Assembly: GCF_019112545.1 (NCBI RefSeq)
Contig: NW_025064898.1
Location: forward strand, 649,993-713,992
DNA from: Guyanagaster necrorhizus
Lineage: Eukaryota; Basidiomycota; Agaricomycetes; Agaricales; Physalacriaceae
DNA length: 64,000 bases
Direction: 5' to 3'
Every line of letters begins with the position of its first letter. Positions within the stretch are counted from its first letter, which is position 1. A program made the translations under genes and the position numbers. Below, piece after piece: positions 33,100 to 45,852 of the stretch. Under the pieces are notes generated by a model that made no database searches, was not told the origin of the DNA, and saw only the letters and a list, made by a program, of their open reading frames with translations.

Positions 33100-36090
33100 G
33101 ATTCTGCCAACTGCTCTCTATATAACCTATGGATCAAGGAGGATAACAAGTGGAAGGTGACCTTTCAAATGAATTGAGAGCTATTCAAACCCACAGTGAT
33201 ATTCTTCAGGCTAACAAACTCACCAGTGACCTTTCAATGGATAATGAATGACATCTTTAAAGATCTCATCTCTACAGGGAAGATCATAATCTGTTTGGAG
33301 GATATTCTAATCATATCCAAAGACTGAGCAGAACATTGAAAACTGATCTGATAGATACTCAAGCTCATAAAGAAGCACAAAATTTTCTTTAAGACAGAGA
33401 AATGCAAATTTGAAGTATTAGAGACAGAGTACTTGAGAGTAATAATCAGCAAAGGGAGTATTCAGATGGATCCAGTCAAAGTAGTCAGGGTAACTGAGTG
33501 GCCTGTTCTGAGCAAGAAGAAGGAGTTACAATTGTTTTTAGAGTTCACCAACTTCTATCAGTGATTCATTTGGGACTACAGCAAGATTATATGCCCAATG
33601 ACCCAACTAACTGATAACATGCCTTGGAATTGGAGGCTTCTCCAGCAGGCCACTTTTGATGATTTCAAGTGATGCTTTGCCAAAGATGTGATACTTATCA
33701 TTCTAACACAGAAAGAGAAATTCAGAGTGGAAGCCAACTCGAGCAAGAGAGCCATTGGCATAGTACTCTCTCAGAAACAAGATGGGAAATAGAGGCTGGT
33801 TGCCTTCCTCTCAAAGGCATTAATAGTCACAGAGTGAAACTACAAGATTTATGACAAGAAACTTCTTACTATAATGATTGCTCTCATAGAATGGAGGCAT
33901 TACTTGATTAGAGCAGTTCAGATCTTTGAGATTTAGACTGATCACTAAAACTTTTGGTATTTCCAACTTCTTCAGAAACTCAATCATCAACAGACACAGT
34001 GGGTGATAGAACTGTCAGAATACAGCTACACTCTTCACCACAAGGCTGAAATGGTAAATAAAAAAGTGGATCTACTTAGTAGACAGACTGACCATGATCA
34101 AGGAGGAGACAATAATGAGAGAGTGGTCTTATTAAAGCCTGAGCACTTCTGAGCAATAATAATGCCAACTAAAAAAGAGATCTATGAGTGGATCAAAAGC
34201 ATAATGCAAGACAGCAGCAAGTGAGATCAGTGAGTTGCTTTTTTACTCAATCATAAGTGGAGAATAATAAAAGAAGGAGAGATGATCTGCTATAATGAAT
34301 AGATTTATACTCCATAAAACCAACAGCTTCATAGCAAAGTCATTATGATATGTTATAACCACATGACTATAAAATATCCAGAAATTGCCAAAACTAAGGA
34401 ATTAGTTCTCTGAGAACATTAGTGACTAAAACTGGATCAAGATATCAAATGATACATGAAAGGCTGTGAAAGATACCAGAGGAAAAAATCAATGACTCAA
34501 CTATGGGCTGCTCTCTTGCATCCAAATGAGATACTCTAAGCACCATGAATATGTATCTCTATCAATATGATTACCAGATTACCAGAATGTAATAGTTATG
34601 ATGTCATCATCATCATTGTCAACAGATTCTCAAAGGCAATCATTCTAATTGTCTGCTCTACAGAATTGACTTCAGAAGAATGGGCCAAGATCTTATGCAA
34701 TAAAGTATATGCCAAGTATAGTATGCCTCAGATGGTCATCTCTGACTACAGACTGCAGTTCATTTCAAAATCCTTAGATGACCTCTACTATTTCCTTAAT
34801 ATTCAATGAAATACTTCAATAGCATATCATCTATAGACAGACAGACAAACAGAGTGAGCAAATTAGGAGATTAAAAAATATCTCTGATTGTTTATCAATT
34901 ATCAACAAGATGATTGAGTTGAATGACTTGTCTTAGTGGTGTTCCAACATAATAATCACATGCACTCTGCAATAGAAAAGACACTCTTTTTTGTCAATCA
35001 TGGCTGCTATTCAAATGTCTCCCAAACTGAGCAGATTCACATCACAACTTTTGCCTCTTCTGACTTCACTCAAACAATAACTGTGATCTATAATGAAACC
35101 TGCACTGCTCTCAAAAAAGCAGCCACCTCAATGAAAGCACAATACAATAAGTATCATGCTCCAGCTCACATCTATAATATTAATGACAATGTCTTATTGA
35201 ATACAACCAATCTCCATCTACCATAACCCAAGAAAAAATTTACCAACAAATGAACTGATCTGTTTTCTATCACTGCAAAGGTCAGAGCCTCTGCATATAA
35301 ACTCCATCTTCCTGCTGCATGGAAAATCCATGATATATTCAATAAATCTCTTCTCACTCTCTTTATCACACTGGCATTCCCAAATCAAGAACACTCATCT
35401 TCTTCTTCTCTTGACTTGATTGACAATGATGAACATTATAAAATTGATTAAATTCTAAACCACTGTCTTCATAAAATACAGGCTTATAGTGATAGTATGA
35501 CTATCACTGTCAATTATTTGATCAGCTGAAAAGAGTATGGGCTAGAATCAAATCAGTGGGTGAACAAAAAATACCTGTCTGCTGACAACACTATATATGA
35601 GTATAAACTTTCTCTAAATTAAGCTATCAGGATATAATGGTCTTAAAGAGAGGGTAATATTATAATTTTTTCCATTTTTCTTTTGTTTTAACCTTTATTT
35701 ATGCTTAGGACTATGGGAAAGACTTAATCAGCACAATAAGCTGAATCTGTCATTGTTCTCTGATGTGGCAACAAGTCTTTGATGATATACAACAGCTTTT
35801 TGTAAATAATAATGATGCTCAAGAACAAAGAGCATAAAGACTTGGATAAACACAATAGATAGTGTTATATTTATCTCAACAAATAAGTAGTATATAAGTA
35901 GACTAGCTCTCACTGTATAACTCTAGCTTCAAGCTAAAGTTTATTCTATATCACTTCACTCTCAAGCCAATCTACTACTGCCTTAAAGCATTTAGTCATC
36001 AGATACAAACAGTAAACTCTAGTGTGACTGTATGAATTCAATATAGCACTAGTTTATCATATGTTCTGATCATATGACTTGAGCCTAATA
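33100..36090 (+). mobile_element. Family A RT-to-chromodomain fragment with 3' LTR
   Basis: The plus strand reads RT from about 33110, RNase H near 33700-34000, the integrase zinc and core domains near 34300-35000, and the chromodomain near 35430-35620. The LTR follows at 35658-36090 (TATTATAATT to GAGCCTAATA). It is decayed, with stops at former Arg and Gln codons. About 100 bp at 33000-33100 between this and the inverted gag part is unassigned. Confidence 0.8.
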
Positions 36091-36094
36091 ATAT

Positions 36095-39000
36095 GTTACA
36101 ATTTTTGTCTCTAAATCATGACCTGCCAATACTTGATGATAAAGATATGATGACACCATGACTACACCTTATTTATCAATGCACAATAAGATGACAAAGA
36201 ACAATATAGTAACTATCACTATTCTACATTTTGAACACAATAAAAACTGTGGCATATGGGAAACTCACTATAGCAAGAGTACAGTCATTGTTATCTCAGA
36301 CAATAAGTAGAGAGCATAAAAAGCAGACAATAGTTGAACCATTCAAATACCTTTGAATGTCATCTATGCAAGACACAATGGCCTTATCTTTAGTGACACT
36401 GAAATTGCCTTTATTCTTGTTTTCAATATGTATGACAAAGACTAAATGCCACTCACCCTTGGAAATATAAAGCCAGTCTATGTTATTGCAATTTTCTCAT
36501 CCTCTTTCTTTCTTATCTCACACAAAGAGCTTGATAGTCATTGACTTCAAGCAGTTTTTGCAGAATAACATTGCTCTGTAAGAACATGTGATTATTAGCT
36601 GTTGAATCAGTCAGACCTCATATACTCTTTCACAAGGGAACCATTTTCTATCTCACACTCTAGAGAATATTGCTGCAGCAGACTTTGGCTTATATTCTCA
36701 CCTGCTGATTGTAGATCATGACTTTAGTTCACATCAAGCTTCCTGTGCCTCTCTGCTTTCCAGAAACAGTATTCCATCCCCTATAGACACTAGCTATATA
36801 ATGTTGACTCCTAGTGCACAACCTGACTCTGCATCTGAGCTCAGCCCAGTGGCTCTGCAGAATTCTCCTTCAGTGACATTCACAGCATCACTGAAATTCT
36901 TACTTCCACTCTTTACATTTGCTCAAGTCCAACAGATTATCTCACAACTTATACAATAAGCCACACCTGCATTTCTCATGCAACTCCTCTCAGCCTCTGC
37001 TATAATCTCTCAGTTCATTCCTGCTGTGACATCTCCATATAAGTCCTTTCTTGAATGCTTTTCTGAGTTAGAATAAGCCATTCTGCTTTCTGTTATCAAG
37101 TATAAAATGCATCTGTTTGAGATTGTGAAGCTCAACTCATCTCTCTGTCTCAGAGCTGATGCAACAGATGCTAATCCTGATGTTCCTTATCTTCTGCATA
37201 AAGATTTCCCTGATATCACCTCAGTTCTCTTCTGTCTCAGCATCTATTTTCATATACTTGCATAATATGCTGCTTTCTGTAGTCATTTGAATCATGGTCT
37301 CCAGATATTAAATGATTCTCATTGCTATGCTAATCACTTGATCTTACTGTTATTGCAGTATGAGTGGAATGCTGTCTTGTCATACCATATTGAGTATTAT
37401 CAGCATCAGCATTATAAGATGAAAAATGATGACTTCACTGGCTGGAGACTGGCTAGCTAGAAATTGATTATAAATTACCTGACTATACATGTTTATGCAT
37501 CCACCTCCTCCTCATCTGATAGAAAAGCTGCTAGATCTAAGTGATCTGAGCAGCATTGTTTTGCATGGAATAAGAGGAAGTGCTCTAAGGGTTTCTCCCA
37601 TGACTAAAAACATGTGTGCAAACATTGCAACTCTGCTGATCATCCAGAAAAAGATTGCACTAAAGAAAAGAGGAAGAAAAAAGCCTGAGAAACTGACAGA
37701 GCAAGAAGGACTTGCTTTTGATATAGTGCCGCTTGCTTCAGCTAGCAGCTACTTTTCTTGGTATCTTTGTCATCAGATAATTTATCTTCAGCTCCTTCTT
37801 TCATTTCTTTGCTCCTTCATATGGCATTGTTTCCCTCACTGCATTTCCCTCCTTTTTGTTTTAACATCAACCCACACTGCAATAATCTTTTCCATCATTC
37901 TTCCTTGCTCTCTGTTTCTTCTTCTCTTTCTTATAAAGCATGGGAGCACTATTTATAAGATTATCCTGATTGTGCTTTTGTATATACTATCCTCTATATA
38001 ATTCAATATAGTGCTTCTATTGAGTTTGAAGGTGATGAGCATGTTCAATCTTGTTGCAATCTGTCTTCAGCATTTGAATATCAGCAATTTGTCAATAACT
38101 CATTTGATAACCTGGCAGCCAGAGGTATGCTCTCTGGGCCTTTTTCATCTTTTTCTATGAAGAACTTTTGCTGTTCTCCACTTGAGGTTGTTACTTATAA
38201 GTGCAAACCTGAAAAATTATACATTATCAACCATCTTTCATAGTCTCACCCATCTTCTGTTAATGATGATATTCCTGACTCAGAATCTCATATCTCTTAT
38301 AACATGTTTGAGAAAGTGGCCAAGGACCTCATTCTTTTAGAGCCAGATTCTAAGATGTCAAAATTAGATCTTAAAGATGCATTTCATCAGATTTCCATTC
38401 AGTCCTCAGACTGGCATTATCTTAGAATTTCTTGGAGCCATAAATTTTATTTTTCACAGGTGCTTATCTTCAAGTTGAAGACCACCCCATATATCTTTAA
38501 CTTGTTTGTGGAAGCACTGAATTGAATTATCCAATATCATATACCTGCTGCTATATATTATTATTTAGATGATTTTCTTCAGATTTTCTTCTCATACACT
38601 CTAGATACTATATCTACTACAGCTGTGAAGTGGATACTAGCTCTTAGTTATGAGCTTGGTCTTTCTTTCCAGGAATCCAAGACAGAATAGCCCTCATGTG
38701 TCATTGAGTTTCTTGGCATCATTCTTGACTCTGTGCACATGGAAGCTTATCTATCAGTTGATAAGCTCTCATACCTTCATGACCTCCTCCACACATGGTA
38801 AATCAAGAGCTTATATACTCTCTGTGAGCTGAATGAACTTATAGGGTATCTCCAATTCTGTTCACAGATTATCCCTCACTCATGCCTATTTCTCTATTGG
38901 CTATATAATTTTGCCTCTTCCTTTTTATCTAAGTTCTCCATCCAGCACATCCCATTAGGTGTTGCCTCTGATATCAACTGGTGGAGTGTCTTCAGCTTGA

Positions 39001-39310
39001 GATAGAATAAAATCTGCCTGTTGAAAAAAAGAGTGAGAGGTAGTTTCTGTTTTCACAGATACTAGCAGTTGAAAAGGCTTGGATGGCCATTTTAGTGATA
39101 AGTGGTTCTCTTCTTGTTATCCACATCACTTGAGGAGCCATGACATCTAGTATAAGGAGCTGTATGCTGTCTTGCAAGTCATTTTGTGCTGAGGTGACTT
39201 ATAGTCAGGAAAGACAGTCAATTTTCATTGCAATAATCAGAATATGATTAGCTGGCTCAATTCTGGAATGAGTCAGTCTTCACATAGCATGACAGTCCTT
39301 TGGGTTATAT
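36095..39310 (+). mobile_element. DIRS-type gag-RT-RNase H, decayed
   Basis: A DIRS-type reverse transcriptase is readable at about 38290-38900: 'MSKLDLKDAFHQISIQSSDW', 'TTPYIFNLFVEALN', then YYYLDDFLQIF, LGLSF and the EFLGI motif. RNase H remnants run to about 39310, ending in a Trp-Leu-Asn-Ser-Gly-Met-Ser stretch. Upstream, gag-like sequence with a Lys/Arg-rich region lies at about 36600-37720. The recombinase expected next is absent; a matching part lies inverted at 30000-31000. Confidence 0.75.
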
Positions 39311-39311
39311 C

Positions 39312-40745
39312 TAATAAGGATTTAGAGGATCAGTGAGATGAGGAGATAGAAAATAGTGAAATCATCCTTGCTATTGACATGAAGCTGGTGATCTATATAT
39401 AAGCAGTTCACTGTACCAACTTAGCTGCTAAGGCTAATACAGGAAAAAAGACCAAAGCATTCAAAGAGATAGTATCTGAGTGAGCACAAGATTATCAAGA
39501 TCTATTTAACAAAGAAAATTTCAATGAATTACTAAAACTGAAGCCTTAGAACCATGTGATTGAGCTGGTCTCAAATGTGAATGCTAATTCAGATTGCAAA
39601 GTGTATCCACTCAGTATCTCAGAGCAACAGGAGCTCAACAAGTTTCTGAATAAAAATCTATCTAGCAGACATATCTGACTATCAAAGTCACCCATGGCCT
39701 CTCTCTTCTTCTTCATCAAGAAGAAGGATGGAAAGTTACATCTAGTATAAGATTACTAAAAGCTTAATGAAATGATGATTAAGAACTGATACCCACTTTC
39801 TCTCATCTCAGAGTTGATGGACAAGCTGCATAACACTTGATACTATTTAAAGCTTAATGTCAGATAGGAATACAATAATGTTTGGATCAAGAAGGGGAAT
39901 GAATGGAAGATGGCATTCAAAACAAATCTGAGACTTTTTGAGCCTATAGTAATGTTCTTTAAACTAACCAACTCTCTAGCAACTTTTCAGTAGATGATAA
40001 ATAACATCTTCAAAGATCTCATTGCCATCAGAAAAGTTACAATATACCTTGACAATATTCTTATTATATCTAAAGATCAGAAAGAGCATCAATGCCTTAT
40101 ACAATAGATACTAAAACTTATGTAAAAGCACAAGCTATTTCTCAAAGCTGAAAAGTGCAAGTTTGAGGTTCTAGAAATAAAGTATCTCAGAGTCATCATC
40201 AGTGAAAGAAGCATCCACATAGACCCAATAAAGATAGCAGGAGTAATGGAGTGGCCAGCATCAATAAAGAAAAAAGAGTTGTAATCATTTTTAGGATTTA
40301 CCAACTTCTATTGCTGGTTTATTTGAGACTATAGCAAGATCATCCAACCTATGATCCAGTTAACAGACAATGCCTCTTGGACATGAGGACCCTCACAGCA
40401 AGCCACATTCAATAATCTGAAGCAACAATTAGTGAAGGACATGGTACTAGCAGTGTTGATAAAAGAAGGAAGATTCTGCATAGGGAGAGACTCAAGTGAA
40501 AGAGCAATAGACACTATATAAGAGCAGGATAAAAAGTGGCAACCAATTGCTTTTCTTTTAAAGGCACTAACCATTATCAAATGCAACTATGAAATCTATA
40601 ACAAGAAGCTTTTGGAAATCATGCTCATCTTATCTGAATGATGACACTATCTGATTGAAGTGACTCAAATATTTGAAATCTGAACAGACTATCAAAATCT
40701 TCAATATTTCTGACCATCCTAGAAACTCAATTAGCAACAAGCATG
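39312..40745 (+). mobile_element. Family A RT-RNase H fragment
   Basis: Begins at the protease/RT linker (Asp-Leu-Glu-Asp) and runs through RT and RNase H, matching the young element closely in order and spacing, and ends near 40745. The codon equivalent to the young element's TGA at 17189 is CAA here (near 40426). Confidence 0.8.
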
Positions 40746-40900
40746 TAGGTAAAGGCTTGGCTATTACACTTTAAGATATGGATGAACACCAGAGAAGATA
40801 GAGGAGATATGTTTTATTGGTACCAAGTAGCTATATACTTATACTATTTGTAGAGTGGCATGTAATAAGACAAAGATAACTGGCAAAGACAATGCAAAAT
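40746..40900. other. Unassigned junction, probably family D LTR edge
   Basis: Purine-rich, non-coding sequence between the family A fragment and family D pol. It may be the remaining 3' end of family D. Confidence 0.3.
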
Positions 40901-43900
40901 ATTGAAAGAAAGGGGGAGGCTAACTAATAGTGACAAGTAAACACTGTATAGACAAAGAAAGGTAAAAGAAAGGTAAGGTAACAAAGGAAATAGTCAAAGA
41001 AATGGTCTAGAGCAGGTGAATCCTTTACATCCTATACAAACTTCAATTTTCAGCCTCCAAGCTGAAACATACATCATATCATATGTCATTGATGCTATCA
41101 TCAAAAAGTCCCATGAGGTGTGATGTGTCTGTGAACTCAGCAATCTTGAACTCATTCCTTGACCTTGCATAGTAGAGTACAAGCCAAAAAGCTGCAAATT
41201 TAAGCCGAGATACTGTGCCATCCAGTTCTGCAAGATAGTATGCTCCTCCTTGGATATGCTGGACTACAACCATGAGACTGAAATGGCAAGAACAAAACTT
41301 CCTGTTGGTACCAACTTTGATTTTCTTGTTAAAGACAAGGACTAGGATGCCAGGCTTGAAGTTGTAGTTATGGATGGTGTTCATAAATCGCTGCTGGAAG
41401 TCCTTAATCGATTGGAATCTGGCTCTGATGATGCAGTGCTCAAGGTTAGCCAAGTCTTTGTCCCATTTCTCAAGTTGATATGTGTGCATGTACAACAGCT
41501 TGGACTCAGATACTTTCCTGGTGATCTCAGGGAATAAGAACATTGCAAGCAGGATATCAAATGAGAGGAGTGGTTCAACACCATAGGCTACAAAGAAGGA
41601 GGAAGTGTGTGTGTGGTGAGATGTCATGATTTGGTCAGCCCAAAAGACCAGGTGAGCCTTACTTGGCCAGGCTCATTCATTCCCTTCACACAGCTTCTTT
41701 AGTGCATCATGGATGGGCCAGTGTGCAATCTCGATGAGGCCATTAGCTTGAGAGTTGTAGGCTGAAATGCAGATGTGGTGGATGCTGTATGTCTTGGTCA
41801 GGTATTCTACTGTGGTGACTATTGGAGGTCTATTATCTGTGATAAGGATCTCTACAATACCACCTCAATGATATAAGATTTCTTCAAAGATGAATCGGCT
41901 GACTGTTTCACCTGTCTCTGCTTGAAGCATCTGGAACTTGGGCCAGTGAGTGAGGCTACACCTCCCTTAAATGATGTATTAATATCCAGAAGCCTTTGGT
42001 AGATGCATGGTGTCAATATAGCACTTCTGGAACAGGCCTGCAGGCATGGAGATCTTTGAAGATAAGCATATGTGTTCTGTGGACTCTAGTTGACACTCAT
42101 AGCATGTCTTCAGGTACCATCAGATATCATTGTCCATTCCTAGCCACCAAAAACAGTCTTAAAGCTGCCATCAGGTCAGGTAGAACCTCTTTCAATGACC
42201 TAGTTTATCATGCCCAGCACAGAGGATTGCCAGCCATCCAGAATGTGAAATGACAAGCTGATGTTGACCTCCTGGGTTATAGTGGAACAGTTTCTCCTCA
42301 AGGACAAAGAACTGGCAGGCCTGCTGCTGGAGTGCTGGGAGTCTTATTTGTGGGACTAATAGTGGGCATTCGAGCTTCATGAGATAGTGCTGAATGTGGG
42401 CTATGGCAAGTTCCTGTGGTGTATGCTTCTCATTCCATGAGGGTAGATCCTCATTGTTGATTCTAGAAACAGTTGCTGTAAATGCCTGTGAAAGCAGGGT
42501 CTCCTGTGATGGACTATCGGATATGCTAACTTTCTCACACAGAAATGTTGCTACTCAGATGCTGCAATCTAATACATCATCATCGATCCAGTCTTCTGCC
42601 TCATTGTCTGGTATGTCCCCTATGTTCTTTGTGTGCTTGCATCTTGACAAACCATCAGGTCCTTTGAAGTGTTCCACCAGGATGTGGATCAAGGTGAAGT
42701 TGAACATGAGAATGGCTGCAATTCATCTGTTGACTGACATGTTTGGGTGTAGGTCAGGATTATTAAGCATACCCTTAATATACTTGGCATTTATTTCCAT
42801 GATAAAGTGCTCGAGACTGACCAGATAAATTCATACAGCATGCAGGGCATACCACAGTCCATGAAGTTCGATCTTTGCCTGTGAGTAGCATAATTCGACA
42901 TTGGACCAGGCTAATAATCCAAAATGAGCAATGTGTTGATGGTCATTGATCCCTTCTTATTGTAGCAGGAATCCACAAGCAAGTTCTGATGAGTCCATGG
43001 AGAGTATGACATTTTGACCAAAAGTGTAGTCGATAGGACATATCACTGAGCAGGTGGCAATGGCAGATTTCAAGATATTCATAGCATCTTGCTGCTCCTG
43101 GGCTCAAGTGAAGGGAATGTCACAGATAGTGAGCCTGATGAGTGGCCATGCAATAGCAGCAAAGTCCTGAATCTATATCCAAACAGTGCCTGAAAGTCCC
43201 AAGAAGCTATGGACCTGTTTGACATTATGGCAAGAGGGCCAGGACTTGATCTTCCATACTGCAATGTTTCCAGGTAGGTGCCCATCATAGCTGCAAAGTT
43301 GGCTGAGAATAACAAGTTCAGGCACACCAATCCAGAGCTTCTTTGCTGATACTGAAGCTCCTGCATGCTTAAAGCAGTGGAGAACCTGGTGTACATTCAG
43401 TAAGTGCTCCTATACAAACTTCCAGATATTGCTATTGTCTAGATACCTCTCATAATCATTGCCAGAGAGTTCATAGTGAGTTTGCATACCCAGGACATTG
43501 ATGTTGTCAATGAAGTTTGGTGCTACATCAGTTTTATGTTGCAGGATGAACACAATATCATGGTAGAAGATGTTGACAGAGCTTGTCCACCCCTGGGGCA
43601 ATGTAGTGAGATGCATAGGGCCAAGGTGAGTGTCAATGGTGGTAACATCATATGAGGAGATATCCAGAGTGTGCTGATCATAGCCAGATAGCAAGTCAAT
43701 GCCTGTATAGATGCCATGGCCAGCTGCATGCTCACAGTATTGGTCTGGGAGAGAAGGTTGTCCAGTAGTCCATATGATATGTCTGTTCATTTCATCTGGG
43801 TTGATGACAATCCTAATCTTCCCATCTTTCTTCAAAACACAGAACCACTGTGTCCAGTATGAGCTGTCAGAAGGTTCCCAGAGACCTTGGCACACCTTTT

Positions 43901-45852
43901 CTTCTACTTGTGCAATAACTTGATTTTGGATGTCTGGAGGCACAGGAATAGATCGGTGTGCCCAAGGTTCATGTTCAACAAGTGGAATGATGACCAGGCT
44001 GATATAGTCATCTCATAGGCAACCATGTTCTTTATTGGTAAACATGATAGCATTTTGATTGTACATCAGAATATTGACTGCCAAACGGTGTTCCTCTGGC
44101 CATAAAAACTCATTTGTCAAGATTCCAAGCATGTCTAGATGTTGGTGTGTGAGGTGAGAAGATGGTTGAAAGTCAGTCAGGAAAGGGGATAGCAGTGGCA
44201 AGGATAGGAGGGGATCTTTAGGGAATTATCTTTGGATTTTTGCATGCTCAGGCAGGGTGGCAGGTATGGAGTTAGCTTTCTTGTTCATGCTTTTATACAG
44301 GAGACAATGTGTATCTGTATTGAATGCAAAGGTATCAGAAAGTACATGGTTGGTGAATGTATAAGTTTCAATGATTGCCAGATCTGTGTTTGGTTCTTTG
44401 TTTAGGCAGGCATTCAGGTTCTGCCACCATTTCTTTACCACATCATCTAAGGTGTTCAAGATACTAAATGTCCTTCCTGCTGGTTGTTCTCATTCCTCTG
44501 TTACTATTTCCTGATACTGAGGGTTGGTGACAGCCAGTTCCCAAATCTTAACAGTTACTCCAGTTGCCATTTCCCACTTCTGCAGGTGGACTGCTCTCTG
44601 CCATGGGCAACCCAAAAGGACACAGTAGAGAGCCTTTGGGACTATGAAGGCATGTGCAATAGTTGTCAAGCCATCAACTATAATCTTTAGCTTCTCAGCA
44701 TATCTAGGGAGTTTGTCTTGTGCACCTGCTGCTGTTTCCATCACCATGCTCCTATGCCTGTTAACATCAAGGCCATATTCTTCTGCCAGATCCTGGTGGA
44801 TGACCATGATTTCAGAGCCCTCATCTAGCAGAGCAGGTTCTGGTTGTTTCTCAGCAATGGAGACATTTATGGTGCACAATAGCATGGCATATTCGAGTAT
44901 GGGAGTAGCAAGAATGGCCTGAGTAAGGGTGGTTGTTGCCTGGATCAGTATATGACTCATCTTCTCATGCATTATGGCTTCTTTTGCCAAATCTTTGCTG
45001 ATAGTATATAGGTCTCATACTGGGAGTGTGATGAGTGTGTTCAGAATCTTCTAGTATACTCAAGGAATGGCTGTTGGATCATCCAATAGAGACTCGTTTC
45101 TGTATGTGGGCTGGTATTCATTCAGTAAGGGAGCTTCTTCTTGTATTTTCTGGTCTGAATTTCTTTCAGTAAATAAGACTTTTTCATTCTTCTTCTGGGT
45201 TGTCATTGCTGCTATTTCTGTGCATTTTTTGGAATCCTCTACATCGACATTAGTGCATTCCATCCTAAGGAAACCCCACCAGACATCATCACTTTCTTTG
45301 GTGAGTATAGCAACATGTACAATATCAGGCTCGTCATTTACTTCTTCTATAAAAGCCATCATGGGGCACTCAGAGCCTTTGTCAATCGCTGTGCAGTCTA
45401 AAAATCCTGTGAGGCAGACTGAGCAGTCAGAGGATTGGAAGCAGACTGGGGGGTAGTTGGAGAGGGCAATGGTCTGCCAAAGACTCTATGAACAGCAGCC
45501 TTCAAGCATGTATGCTGCTGGGCATGACAGATGGGGCTATCATCATGGAAACAGAATCTTCAGTTTACAAGAATGACATGGCCAACCTCAATGTAGAGTG
45601 GGACTCAGGTGCAGTCAGCTATGAAGTGGTTGGGCTCGCCACAGAAAAAACAGCCAGCAGGTTGTGCAGGGAAGGAGGATGTGTTCTGAGCCTGCAATGC
45701 AGGATTCTTGAACTGATATGTTGTTGCAAAAGTTAAATCAGTCTAGAGGGCATCTAACAGCCTGCCTCTATTACATTCTTAATGGAGGAGGGTTCATCAC
45801 AGTCTCAGCTGAAATCGACATGACAAATGTGGTCCTCTATACACTCTCTAGT
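40900..45852 (-). mobile_element. Gypsy family D, main body (gag C-term and pol)
   Basis: Minus-strand order: zinc knuckle CFFCGEPNHFIADC (near 45650-45600), protease region (44990-44490), reverse transcriptase (43943-43410, with 'SYWTQWFCVLKKDGKIRIV'), RNase H, and integrase C-terminal part (41627-41079, 'ARFQSIKDFQQRFMNTIHNY', then LAELDGTVSRLKFAAF). Open frames up to 182 codons survive, so it is younger than the A fragments beside it. Its gag start lies beyond two A insertions, at 49344-49622 and 57310-57790. Confidence 0.8.

Noticed and set aside
37489..38001. 170-codon frame as a membrane protein gene
   Set aside because: The hydrophobic C-terminal half appears only by chance in AT-rich decayed DNA; it lies between DIRS gag-like and RT sequences.
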